This document shows positions 37,643 to 45,182 of a stretch of DNA of 64,000 nucleotides, piece by piece. This DNA comes from Arcobacter cryaerophilus gv. crypticus (GTDB lineage Bacteria; Campylobacterota; Campylobacteria; Campylobacterales; Arcobacteraceae). Positions within the stretch are counted from its first letter, which is position 1, and the number at the start of each line of letters is the position of its first letter. The stretch is from assembly GCF_002993025.1 (NCBI RefSeq), contig NZ_NXGI01000009.1:1-64000 (forward strand). The letters are read 5' to 3'. The notes beneath the pieces were generated by a model. That model was not told the DNA's origin, ran no database searches, and saw only the letters and a program-made list of their open reading frames with translations. Position numbers and translations under genes: made by a program.

Positions 37643-37961
37643 AGATTATTTCTTGTAAGATTTTTTTATTTTTATCTGGAACAAAATCTATATTTTTTTT
37701 AAATATTTTTTTAAGTTCATCTTTCATCTCTTCTATTCTTAAAAGTTTTGAAAAACCATCTACATATTTTTGTGAAAATTTATTGTAATCAAGTCTATAT
37801 GCAATATCTATATCACTAAACTCATTTTGAGTATCTTTTGCATAACTTCCAAAAAGTCCTAAAATCTCTAAACCCTCTTTCTCATAAAGTGGTTTTATCT
37901 CTTTTAATTTATGTAAAATCTCTTCTTTTTTCATACTAAACTCTTTTTGTACAAATTTCAT
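37635..37961 (-). CDS. mntA: MntA-like nucleotidyltransferase antitoxin with a yigZ-derived N-terminus
   Basis: A 108-aa minimal nucleotidyltransferase. The G-S-x10-D-x-D motif is in GLFGSYAKDTQNEFSDIDIAY. The first eight residues MKFVQKEF are identical to YigZ and come from the 27-bp direct repeat, so the native start is probably the internal ATG at 37932-37934 (MKKEEILHK). The upstream RBS and promoter would originally have served yigZ. It overlaps the hepT gene by 8 nt, as usual for this pair. Confidence 0.92.
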   Translation of the reverse strand: MKFVQKEFSMKKEEILHKLKEIKPLYEKEGLEILGLFGSYAKDTQNEFSDIDIAYRLDYNKFSQKYVDGFSKLLRIEEMKDELKKIFKKNIDFVPDKNKKILQEIIYV

Positions 37962-37963
37962 TT
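37937..37963. repeat. 27-bp direct repeat, mntA-start copy
   Basis: Perfect copy of 37265-37291. It contains the palindromic core TTTGTACAAA. It appears to be the original yigZ start, now feeding into mntA. Confidence 0.95.
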
Positions 37964-38051
37964 GTAGATTTTATAACATTTGGTATAAATTTTGACTTTT
38001 GATGGTTTATTATAAAACTAAACTATTTTATCAAACATAATACAAACCACT

Positions 38052-38768
38052 TTATAATTTATTATAAACCTGCGAAAATATGCTATATCCATCTACAATT
38101 TTTTTATATTGCTCTTTTGCCTCTCTTGGAGCAGCTTCATAATCTTTTGTAAATGTATTTAACATTTTAGAGAAAAAATCATCAACATTTATGCTACTTA
38201 ACTGTTCTTTTGTCAATTCATAGTTTTTCCCATAAGTTTTTGGATCATATACAAAACTTGCTCTTGTTTCATTTCCATGATAGTAATTTTCAAGGTTAAA
38301 TTGTAATTCAGAGTTCATAACAAAAGAATCTAGGGGGTCTTTGATTCCCCTTAAAGTTTCATAAAGAGCTTTATTTAATTCATCATTATTTGATATATTG
38401 ACTTTATCAAGTTGTTCCAACATAGCTCTAGAAGCTAATCCTGCTGTTCCTTCCTCAATGCCCTCACTTCTATGTTTAGCTCTCAACTCCAATGCCCTTT
38501 TTTCTATAGCTTCATAATTCTCTTTTGCTTCTTCATATGGTATATCTTTTAACTCTTTAAAAGTAGTATATCCACTATAATCTTTTTGAATTTTTTCAAT
38601 ATTTGAACTACTGTTTATACTTTTTGTTTCTTTAGTTTGTTTTATACTAGATACTGAATTTACTCTCATAAGCTCTGCAAAACTGCTAAAAGAACTTCCA
38701 TAATCTTTTTGACTATTACTTTTAGCTTCTAACGTTTGATATGAATTTGTTATTGACCCTATTTCCAT
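38052..38768 (-). CDS. Uncharacterised protein A of a paralogous family
   Basis: A 238-aa soluble, Ser/Asn/Lys-rich protein that I do not recognise. It starts MEIGSITNSYQTLEAKSNSQ, has a linker, IPYEEAKENYEAIEKRA, then ISNNDELNKALYETLRGIKDP and a C-terminal FSKMLNTFTKDYE segment. The middle NI/NF-SNN-x-x-x-x-KA-Y-x-TL block is shared with the next two genes, and the MEIG...SYQT start with the gene at 39616. No signal peptide or membrane segment is visible. It is third in a minus-strand set of three, 27 nt after the previous gene. Confidence 0.85.
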   Translation of the reverse strand: MEIGSITNSYQTLEAKSNSQKDYGSSFSSFAELMRVNSVSSIKQTKETKSINSSSNIEKIQKDYSGYTTFKELKDIPYEEAKENYEAIEKRALELRAKHRSEGIEEGTAGLASRAMLEQLDKVNISNNDELNKALYETLRGIKDPLDSFVMNSELQFNLENYYHGNETRASFVYDPKTYGKNYELTKEQLSSINVDDFFSKMLNTFTKDYEAAPREAKEQYKKIVDGYSIFSQVYNKL

Positions 38769-38795
38769 TTTTTATTTCCTTATTTATTTTTAAAT

Positions 38796-39566
38796 CTAAG
38801 CATACTTAGGCTCATTTATTACTTTATTATAGTTTGTTTTTAAATCTTCATAATATGGTAATTTTTTTAAAAGATAATATTTTCCATCTTCTGAAGTATT
38901 TGGGTTTGAAATGTCCTTTTTTAATTGAAATAGAGTTTTGTCAATAAAGCTTCCATAATCATAAATCTTCCAGTTTTTAAGCTCTTGAATTATATTTGTT
39001 AAAATTTCATCTTTATTTGGAAAATCTTTATACTTCACTTTTTCAAAAGTAATTCTCTCTTCAATTTCTTGTTCTATTGGTTTTTCAAAAGGTAGTCTTA
39101 CTTTGTTGTATCCTAAGTCACTTTTTAAATTAAGTGAAAAAAGAGTTCTATCACTTTCATTTTCAATATTTTTAAGAGTTTCAAATAAAGACTTGTTAAA
39201 GTTCTCATCATTTGAAATATTTGCTTTATGAAAAATATCAAAACCTTTTATAAAAAAAGTTCCACTATCTAAGTTTTTAAATAGCTGATTAAGTTTTGCC
39301 ATCTGTTCATAGCTTAAATTTTTTGCTTCACTTGTTGAAATCTCATCATCTTCTAGAATAGCCCTAAATAACTCTTCATCTTCTTTTGACAAAGATGAAA
39401 AACCACCGCTTTTATCAATAAATTTTATTAAATTTTTAGTTAATAAAGTTGCATTTTCTTTTACTGATTTTGTATCTACTACAAAACTACTATAAGAGTT
39501 ATCATCTTTTGGTCTTTGTGCTGTATTATATTCATAAGTTCTAGTTCCATTATTTCCTATTTGCAT
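38796..39566 (-). CDS. Uncharacterised protein B of a paralogous family
   Basis: A 256-aa soluble protein starting MQIGNNGTRTYEYNTAQRP. It shares the core block with its neighbours (ANISNDENFNKSLFETLKNI) and its C-terminus NEPKYA resembles KEPYYA of the next gene. The region around ILEDDEISTSEAKNLSYEQMAKL gives an EF-hand-like acidic stretch, which may be chance. No transmembrane segment or signal. It sits between the other two paralogues, with 49 and 27 nt gaps, so all three form one operon. Confidence 0.85.
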   Translation of the reverse strand: MQIGNNGTRTYEYNTAQRPKDDNSYSSFVVDTKSVKENATLLTKNLIKFIDKSGGFSSLSKEDEELFRAILEDDEISTSEAKNLSYEQMAKLNQLFKNLDSGTFFIKGFDIFHKANISNDENFNKSLFETLKNIENESDRTLFSLNLKSDLGYNKVRLPFEKPIEQEIEERITFEKVKYKDFPNKDEILTNIIQELKNWKIYDYGSFIDKTLFQLKKDISNPNTSEDGKYYLLKKLPYYEDLKTNYNKVINEPKYA

Positions 39567-39615
39567 ATATTTTCCCCTAATTTAAATATTTAGTAAAAAC
39601 TACTTGATTTTATTA

Positions 39616-40242
39616 TCAAGCATAATACGGCTCTTTAGTAGCTTTATTAAAATTCTCTTGAAAAGTTTTATAAAAATCAACTATTCCTTGATATTGATTT
39701 TGTACACTAGTTTCTGAGTTTGAAGATTTTGCTTTTGTTAAATTCTTCTCAAAACTTGCAATTGCACTATTTATAAAAGCATCAAAATCAACACTTGTAG
39801 CTTGATTCTTATTTAGTAAATAACTTCCATTTTCAGATCTTCCATCTTTCATAAAAGTTGGACTGATATCTTCTCCTTGTGCAAATCCTTGAAAATTCAT
39901 TTGGAATTCATATGTTACAAGACCAAGATTTTCTTTTGGAGAACTTTGTAAAGTTTGATAGTATGCTTTATCAATACTATTATTTCCACTAAAATTCAAA
40001 GCTCCTTTTAAAGCTAAAAGTCCAACGGCATGTCTAGGTTTTATGTTTCCATCATCAGCTAATTCTTGGTATCTTTTATCTATAAATTCTTGATTTACTT
40101 TTGCCTCTTCAAAAGGTATTTGCATTAAATCATCTGCTGAATATTTACTATAATCAACTTTTTGTGCTTCTTTATAATAAGTCTCTTTTGTCCCTTTTAC
40201 CTCTTGTGTCTGATATACACTTGTTGCTTTACCTATTTCCAT
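39616..40242 (-). CDS. Uncharacterised protein C of a paralogous family
   Basis: A 208-aa soluble protein starting MEIGKATSVYQTQEVKG, first gene of the three-gene minus-strand set. It carries IPFEEAKVNQEFIDKRYQEL (compare IPYEEAKENYEAIEKRA in the gene at 38052), then LNFSGNNSIDKAYYQTLQ, FQMNFQGF and the C-terminus KEPYYA. A strong AAGGGG Shine-Dalgarno precedes the ATG. The two longer alignable blocks make paralogy certain. Function unknown. Confidence 0.87.
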   Translation of the reverse strand: MEIGKATSVYQTQEVKGTKETYYKEAQKVDYSKYSADDLMQIPFEEAKVNQEFIDKRYQELADDGNIKPRHAVGLLALKGALNFSGNNSIDKAYYQTLQSSPKENLGLVTYEFQMNFQGFAQGEDISPTFMKDGRSENGSYLLNKNQATSVDFDAFINSAIASFEKNLTKAKSSNSETSVQNQYQGIVDFYKTFQENFNKATKEPYYA

Positions 40243-40307
40243 TTTTTACCCCTTGTATAATAATGTTTTATTTTATTAGTATTAAAGTTAAATAAAGTTT
40301 AAAAGAT

Positions 40308-40313
40308 TATAAT
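40308..40313 (+). promoter_or_regulatory. Candidate -10 box for the DUF4885-like gene
   Basis: TATAAT lies 45 bp upstream of the start at 40358, in the 115-bp divergent gap. The Shine-Dalgarno AAGGGG is present just before the ATG. No sigma-54 (GG-N10-GC) or clear sigma-28 element is visible in this gap. Confidence 0.45.
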
Positions 40314-40357
40314 TAAACTAATATTAAGAAAAGTTAGTAATAAAGAAGGGGATTCTT

Positions 40358-41737
40358 ATGAATATAAATACTAATATACAATCGTTTAGTTCACAAAGTG
40401 GAATAAAAGTAACACAAAATGGAAATACTAATCAAAGTATAGATAAAAGTAAAAATAGTGAAGCTATAAACATAAATATAGACTCAAAAACACTAGATAC
40501 TTTAAATCTATTATCATCTTTGGAGGAAGAAACTTTTATTAAAAGCTACAACAACTTTATAAGTGATGATGAAAAAGCTATTAGAAATAGACTAGAAGAA
40601 GTTTACTCAAAAGCAACAAAAGAGAATAAAAAGTTTGCAAATCCAGAGCAACATATTAGTGATAAATATTACTCTCAAGCCTCACCTTATTATGTAGAAG
40701 GATTAAGTCGAATAGAAAGAAATGTAGCCCATAAACATGAAATGGATTATTTAAAATATGGAAAGATAAGAAATATAAGCTTTATTGACCCAAATATAAA
40801 AGATTTAAATTCAATGAATGATAGAGTAGAGAGTGCAGAAAAAAAAGCGTTTGATCGAGATATGGTTAATGAACAGTTCCAACAACTTTTAAATAAATAT
40901 GGTATTTCTATTCCTAAAGATAGTAATCTTAAATTTACAATTGAACCTTATGATTATAAATTAACTGTTAGTGGACTTGATGATAAAAATCTATCTAGTT
41001 TAATAGAAGATGTTTTAAATACAGGAGATAACTCAAAAGAATTATTTAGACATATTTCATATAGTCGTTCAAGCTATTTAGATGATTCAACTCAATTTGA
41101 TAAAGATAAATCAATGAAATATGGAATATTTCATAATGTAAAAGAGCTAACTGGATATGACCTAAGAGAGTTGGAAAATGTAGATGGTAAGTTTTTAACA
41201 AAAGATGGAACAGATGTTATGGAGTTATTGAGAATTGGTGTTATGAATAGTAAAAATATTCCCCAAGAGTATAAGGGTGTTGCCTTTGATAGTTATAGTG
41301 CAGATTTATCAAAAGTTGCGAAAAAAGGTTTTGAAAATATAGAAGATTTAAATTTATCAATAGATTATAAAAATAGCTCTTTTCATGATGTTGGACAAAG
41401 TGAAACATATGGAGTTGGTAAAAGAGATTGGATATATGAATTAAAAGCTTCAAAGACTCAAACTTTAGGAGAAGCTTTTAAAGATTATAGAAAAGATATA
41501 GTTTATGGTGAAAGTAGTCAAGATATTATCAAAGAGGCACTAAATCTAAAAGAGTTTAGTTTTAAAGGAATAAAATCTGAAGCAGATAGTTTACTTGAAA
41601 AATATGGCTCAAAAGATATGGAACTAATCAAACTTTTACTTATGCAAAAATATCTTATGGGCAAAGAGGATAGTGAAGCAAATAAAGAGTTTTATAAACT
41701 TTTAAAAGAGTGGGAAGAGAGTAAAAATCAAGAATAG
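40358..41737 (+). CDS. Large uncharacterised protein, DUF4885-like
   Basis: A 459-aa soluble protein starting MNINTNIQSFSSQSG, with a Ser/Asn-rich leader of about 45 residues. From about residue 95 comes HISDKYYSQASPYYVEGLSR followed by IERNVAHKHEMDYLKYG, which resembles the DUF4885 family as I remember it. The rest is charged and probably helical, ending in a Glu/Lys-rich tail. No signal peptide, membrane segment or catalytic motif is seen. It is divergent from the three paralogues and followed by another small protein with a similar leader. Function unknown. Confidence 0.8.
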   Translation: MNINTNIQSFSSQSGIKVTQNGNTNQSIDKSKNSEAININIDSKTLDTLNLLSSLEEETFIKSYNNFISDDEKAIRNRLEEVYSKATKENKKFANPEQHISDKYYSQASPYYVEGLSRIERNVAHKHEMDYLKYGKIRNISFIDPNIKDLNSMNDRVESAEKKAFDRDMVNEQFQQLLNKYGISIPKDSNLKFTIEPYDYKLTVSGLDDKNLSSLIEDVLNTGDNSKELFRHISYSRSSYLDDSTQFDKDKSMKYGIFHNVKELTGYDLRELENVDGKFLTKDGTDVMELLRIGVMNSKNIPQEYKGVAFDSYSADLSKVAKKGFENIEDLNLSIDYKNSSFHDVGQSETYGVGKRDWIYELKASKTQTLGEAFKDYRKDIVYGESSQDIIKEALNLKEFSFKGIKSEADSLLEKYGSKDMELIKLLLMQKYLMGKEDSEANKEFYKLLKEWEESKNQE

Positions 41738-41773
41738 TAGTATTTGACAATAAGAGCTTTAAGCTAATATTGT

Positions 41774-41779
41774 TATAAT
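41774..41779 (+). promoter_or_regulatory. Candidate -10 box upstream of the 155-aa protein gene
   Basis: TATAAT lies 36 bp before the start at 41816. A TTGACA occurs at 41744-41749, but its spacing to this -10 is too long (24 bp), so it may pair instead with TAATAT at 41765. The 78-bp gap could thus give the downstream gene its own transcript. Confidence 0.35.
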
Positions 41780-41815
41780 TTTTTAAAAATTTCATCTTAG
41801 GTAAAGAGGCATTTT

Positions 41816-42283
41816 ATGGAAATTTCAAATAATACAAATTCAATTTTAAGTTCAAATCTAAATACAAACAGTTCAGTAAGTGAAGAACAAAAAGATAGGT
41901 TTGATATTTTTTTAGAAAATCAAGAAAAAGATAAAGCAGAAAAAAAAGAGACAACTGAACTTTTAGGTGACTTAGATTTTGTTTCTAAAACTGGATTTAC
42001 AAAAGAAGAGTTAGAGAGAATTAAAGAGCTTTTAGAAGAGTTACAAAAGCAAAGAGCCGAATCAGGACAAGCACCTCTTAGCCCTGAAGAGTATATTCAA
42101 GCTTTCAAACAAGATTTACAAACTGCTATTTATGAAGTTACAGGTAAAAAAGTAGATTTAGATAATGAAACTATACAAAATATGATGAATTTACAAAAAA
42201 GTGGTGCTAATGAAACTTTTGTAAAACCTACAACAGACGAAGAGCTAAGACTTGTAGATGAATTTAAAAAAACATCTAAATAA
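41816..42283 (+). CDS. Small uncharacterised protein with leader like its neighbours
   Basis: A 155-aa soluble, highly charged protein. It opens MEISNNTNSILSSNLNTNSS, the same style of leader as the neighbouring genes. It then has a coiled-coil-like stretch (KEELERIKELLEELQKQ, about 61-77) and a C-terminal PTTDEELRLVDEFKKTSK. I know no family. It follows the DUF4885-like gene by 78 bp on the same strand and precedes tlyA by 15 nt. The shared leader is the main reason to group it with them. Confidence 0.8.
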   Translation: MEISNNTNSILSSNLNTNSSVSEEQKDRFDIFLENQEKDKAEKKETTELLGDLDFVSKTGFTKEELERIKELLEELQKQRAESGQAPLSPEEYIQAFKQDLQTAIYEVTGKKVDLDNETIQNMMNLQKSGANETFVKPTTDEELRLVDEFKKTSK

Positions 42284-42298
42284 GATATTTAGAAATAT

Positions 42299-43015
42299 AT
42301 GAGATTAGATTTATACCTTAGCCAAAATTTTGATATTCAAAGTAGAAATAAAGCACTTGAACTTATAATTTCAAATAAAGTAAAAATTGATGGCAAAATT
42401 GTATCAAAAGCTTCATTTTTAGTTGATGAAAATATGAAAATTGAGCTACTTGAAGAGGATTTTTATGTTTCAAGAGCTGCTTATAAACTAAAATATTTTT
42501 TAGATGAGCTAAAAAATAAGATTAATTTAAAAGATAAAGTAGCTCTTGATATTGGAAGTAGCACTGGTGGATTTACACAAATTTTACTAGAATTTGATAT
42601 TCAAAAAGTAGTTTGTGTAGATGTTGGAAGTAATCAACTTCACGAAAGAGTAAAAAAAGATAAAAGAATTGAGTTTTTTGAAAACTGCGATATTAGAGAT
42701 TTTAAAAGTGATATTAGTTTTGATATTGTAACTTGTGATGTATCTTTTATCTCTATTTTAAAGATTATTGACTCAATAAACTCTTTAGATTTTAAAAATA
42801 TAATTATACTTTTTAAACCACAATTTGAAGTAGGAACTGGTGTAAAAAGAGATAAAAAAGGTGTAGTAAAAGATAAAAATGCGATTTTAAAAGCTAAAGA
42901 AAACTTCTTAAGCAAAGCATTTTCTTTGAACTGGAAATTAAATTATAACAGCATTAGTAAGCTTGTAGGAAAAGATGGAAATGAGGAAGAGTTCTTCTAT
43001 TTTAGTAAAAAATAA
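42299..43015 (+). CDS. tlyA: TlyA-family rRNA 2'-O-methyltransferase
   Basis: A 238-aa protein with an N-terminal S4 RNA-binding domain (MRLDLYLSQNFDIQSRNKAL, residues 1-60) and a C-terminal FtsJ-type Rossmann methyltransferase: VALDIGSSTGGFTQILLEF (SAM site, about 81-100), and VTCDVSFISI. TlyA methylates ribose 2'-OH groups in 16S and/or 23S rRNA and supports capreomycin binding. It overlaps the ribF start by about 40 bp. Confidence 0.93.
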   Translation: MRLDLYLSQNFDIQSRNKALELIISNKVKIDGKIVSKASFLVDENMKIELLEEDFYVSRAAYKLKYFLDELKNKINLKDKVALDIGSSTGGFTQILLEFDIQKVVCVDVGSNQLHERVKKDKRIEFFENCDIRDFKSDISFDIVTCDVSFISILKIIDSINSLDFKNIIILFKPQFEVGTGVKRDKKGVVKDKNAILKAKENFLSKAFSLNWKLNYNSISKLVGKDGNEEEFFYFSKK

Positions 43016-43832
43016 TATAGATAAAAACAGTATAGATTCAATTGCAATTGGTGGATTTGATGGTATGCATATTGCTCATCAAGAGTTATTTAAAAACTTA
43101 AATCCTAATGGTGCAATTATAAGTATAGAAACAGGTTATGCTTCAATTACTCCAAAAAATTATAGACAAGAGTACACAAAATACCCTATTTTTTATTATG
43201 ATTTAGAAGATATAAAAGCTCTTGATGGAGTTGAATTTATAAAGATGCTTCAAAATGATTTTAAAAATCTAAAAAAAATAGTTGTTGGTTTTGATTTTTG
43301 TTTTGGTAAAAATAGAGCATACAAAACGCAGGATTTGAAAAATATTTTTGATGGAGTTGTAGTCGTAATACCTGAAATAAAACTAAATAATTTCCCAATT
43401 CATTCACGATATATAAGAGAATTTTTACTAAATGGTGATATAGAAAAAGCAAATAGCTTTTTAGGAAAAGAGTATAAAATTTTTGGAAAACATATAGTTG
43501 GTCAAGGACTTGGAAAAAAAGAGTTTGTAGCAACTATAAATCTAAATGTAAATGAGTTTTTATTGCCACAAAGTGGAGTTTATATCACAAAAACTATTGT
43601 AAATGATATTGAATACAATTCTGTTAGTTTCTTAGGGCATAGAGGATCAACAGATGGTAGTTTTGCAGTTGAAACTCATATTTTAAATCAAGAAAATATA
43701 GAAATAAAAGATGAAAATGTACAAATAAAATTTATAAGTCGTATAAGAGAAAACAGAAAATTTGATAGTTTTATAGAACTAAAAAATCAGATTTTTAAAG
43801 ATATAGATATTGCTAAAAAATATTTTTATTAA
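42975..43832 (+). CDS. ribF: Bifunctional riboflavin kinase / FAD synthetase
   Basis: RibF makes FMN and then FAD. The 285-aa protein has the nucleotidyltransferase part with AIGGFDGMHIAHQEL (G-F-D-G-x-H-x-x-H, about 22-37) and FDFCFGKNRAYKTQD, and the C-terminal kinase domain with SFLGHRGSTDGSFAVETHIL. ATG at 42975 and 42981 are both plausible, with AGGA just upstream at 42967. It overlaps tlyA by 41 bp in another frame, suggesting coupling. Confidence 0.9.
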   Translation: MEMRKSSSILVKNNIDKNSIDSIAIGGFDGMHIAHQELFKNLNPNGAIISIETGYASITPKNYRQEYTKYPIFYYDLEDIKALDGVEFIKMLQNDFKNLKKIVVGFDFCFGKNRAYKTQDLKNIFDGVVVVIPEIKLNNFPIHSRYIREFLLNGDIEKANSFLGKEYKIFGKHIVGQGLGKKEFVATINLNVNEFLLPQSGVYITKTIVNDIEYNSVSFLGHRGSTDGSFAVETHILNQENIEIKDENVQIKFISRIRENRKFDSFIELKNQIFKDIDIAKKYFY

Positions 43833-43852
43833 TTTTTAGATAGAATATTAGA

Positions 43853-44560
43853 ATGATTGATAAAGTATTTAATAAAACAATTTCAAAACAGTTTGAGTTT
43901 GATGAAGAGGTAGCTAGCGTATTTGATGATATGTTAGAGCGTTCTGTTCCTTTTTATAAACAGATGCAAAAACTGTCAATATCTTTTGCCAATAATTTTT
44001 TAAAAGAAAATAGTAAAGTCTATGATTTAGGTTGTTCGACTGCTTCAACTTTGATTGAACTTAGTAAAACAACTTCTTATAAATTAGATTTAGTAGGAAT
44101 AGATAATTCAGCTGCAATGCTTGAAAGAGCCAAAAAAAAAGCAAAAGCTTTTGGTGTTGATATAGAGCTTTTAAACAGCGATATTTTTGATGTTGAATTA
44201 AAAAATGCAAATCTTGTTCTTGCAAACTACACTTTACAGTTCATAAGACCAATAAATAGAGAAAAACTGGTAAAAAAAATATATGATAGCTTAGAAGATG
44301 ATGGAATTTTTATCTTTAGTGAAAAACTAGTTTCACAAGATAGCTCTTTGAATAAACAGTTTATAGATGAGTATTATAGCTTCAAAAAAACTCAAGGTTA
44401 TAGTGAGTTTGAGATATCTCAAAAAAGAGAGGCTTTGGAAAATGTGCTTATTCCTTATACTGAAGATGAGAATAAAAAGATGATAAAAGATGCTGGATTT
44501 AGACATTGTGAGACTCTTTTTAAATGGGTAAACTTTGCAACTTTTATAGCAATTAAATAG
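43853..44560 (+). CDS. cmoA: Carboxy-S-adenosyl-L-methionine synthase
   Basis: CmoA converts SAM and prephenate to carboxy-SAM, used for cmo5U34 tRNA wobble modification. The 235-aa protein starts with [25 protein letters not shown], has [15 protein letters not shown] (SAM-binding), [23 protein letters not shown] and [10 protein letters not shown], all standard for the family. It follows ribF by 20 nt. An inverted repeat just after its stop may end the transcript. Confidence 0.94.
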   Translation: MIDKVFNKTISKQFEFDEEVASVFDDMLERSVPFYKQMQKLSISFANNFLKENSKVYDLGCSTASTLIELSKTTSYKLDLVGIDNSAAMLERAKKKAKAFGVDIELLNSDIFDVELKNANLVLANYTLQFIRPINREKLVKKIYDSLEDDGIFIFSEKLVSQDSSLNKQFIDEYYSFKKTQGYSEFEISQKREALENVLIPYTEDENKKMIKDAGFRHCETLFKWVNFATFIAIK

Positions 44561-44613
44561 TAAAGGCTTTATTCTTAAAGCCCTTTAGAGTTTGCTTCTT
44601 TTAAAAGAAGTTA
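44561..44613 (+). terminator. Weak hairpins downstream of cmoA
   Basis: AAAGGCTTT (44562-44570) pairs with AAAGCCCTTT (44577-44586) with a one-base bulge, and a 16-bp palindrome CTTCTTTTAAAAGAAG follows. Only a short T run follows the first hairpin, so termination is possible but partial. Confidence 0.4.
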
Positions 44614-44622
44614 AATAATAAC

Positions 44623-44657
44623 GGTTTCCTTTCAAATTAGGAAACCAATTTGAAAGG
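44623..44657 (+). promoter_or_regulatory. Two mutually exclusive hairpins over the bcp ribosome-binding site
   Basis: Hairpin 1 pairs GGTTTCCT (44623-44630) with AGGAAACC (44639-44646). Hairpin 2 pairs CCTTTCAAATT (44628-44638) perfectly with AATTTGAAAGG (44647-44657). They share bases, so only one can form at a time. Hairpin 2 buries the Shine-Dalgarno GAAAGGAG of the peroxiredoxin gene; hairpin 1 leaves it free. The layout suggests translational control of bcp by a trigger that shifts the balance. No protein or ligand is suggested by the sequence. Confidence 0.7.
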
Positions 44658-44664
44658 AGAATAT

Positions 44665-45174
44665 ATGTTAAAAATAGGCGATAAAGCACCAGCATTTTGT
44701 GCTTTTAATCAAGATGATACAGAAATTTGTCTAAGAGATATTGTAGGAAATTGGATAGTTTTATACTTTTATCCAAAAGATTTAACTCCAGGATGTACAA
44801 CTCAAGCTTGTGATTTTACAGCAAACTTATATAAGTTTGACAATCTAAAAGCAACAATTATAGGTGTAAGCCCAGATGATAGTGCAAAACATAGAAAATT
44901 TATAGAAAAATATGATTTAGGCATTACTCTTTTAGCTGATGAAGATAAAAAGATGTGTCAAGATTACAATGTTTGGCAATTAAAAAAATTTATGGGAAAA
45001 GAGTTTATGGGAGTTATTAGAACTACTTTTATAATAAATCCAAAAGGAGAAATTGCAGCAATTTGGGATAAAGTAAGTGTAAGAAAAACAAAGAGTGTAA
45101 AAGGAGATAAAATCGAGATTTTACATGTAGATGAAGTTAGAGAAAAACTAGAAGAATTACAATCAAAATATTAG
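44665..45174 (+). CDS. bcp: Thiol peroxidase, AhpC/Bcp family peroxiredoxin
   Basis: A peroxiredoxin that reduces peroxides with thioredoxin. From the ATG at 44665 it is 169 aa, with YPKDLTPGCTTQACDF giving the peroxidatic Cys-44 and resolving Cys-49 typical of Bcp. The downstream GVIRTTFIINPKG is conserved. An upstream TTG (44650) would start within the hairpin stem and lacks its own Shine-Dalgarno, so the ATG with AAGGAG is preferred. It follows a structured leader. Confidence 0.94.
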   Translation: MLKIGDKAPAFCAFNQDDTEICLRDIVGNWIVLYFYPKDLTPGCTTQACDFTANLYKFDNLKATIIGVSPDDSAKHRKFIEKYDLGITLLADEDKKMCQDYNVWQLKKFMGKEFMGVIRTTFIINPKGEIAAIWDKVSVRKTKSVKGDKIEILHVDEVREKLEELQSKY

Positions 45175-45182
45175 GAAAAAAG

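Noticed and set aside
38796-39566. EF-hand in protein B
   Set aside because: The acidic stretch EDDEISTSEAK lacks the full D-x-D-x-D-G loop.
44650-44664. Upstream TTG start for bcp
   Set aside because: It lies within the hairpin stem and lacks a Shine-Dalgarno; the ATG at 44665 has AAGGAG at good distance.
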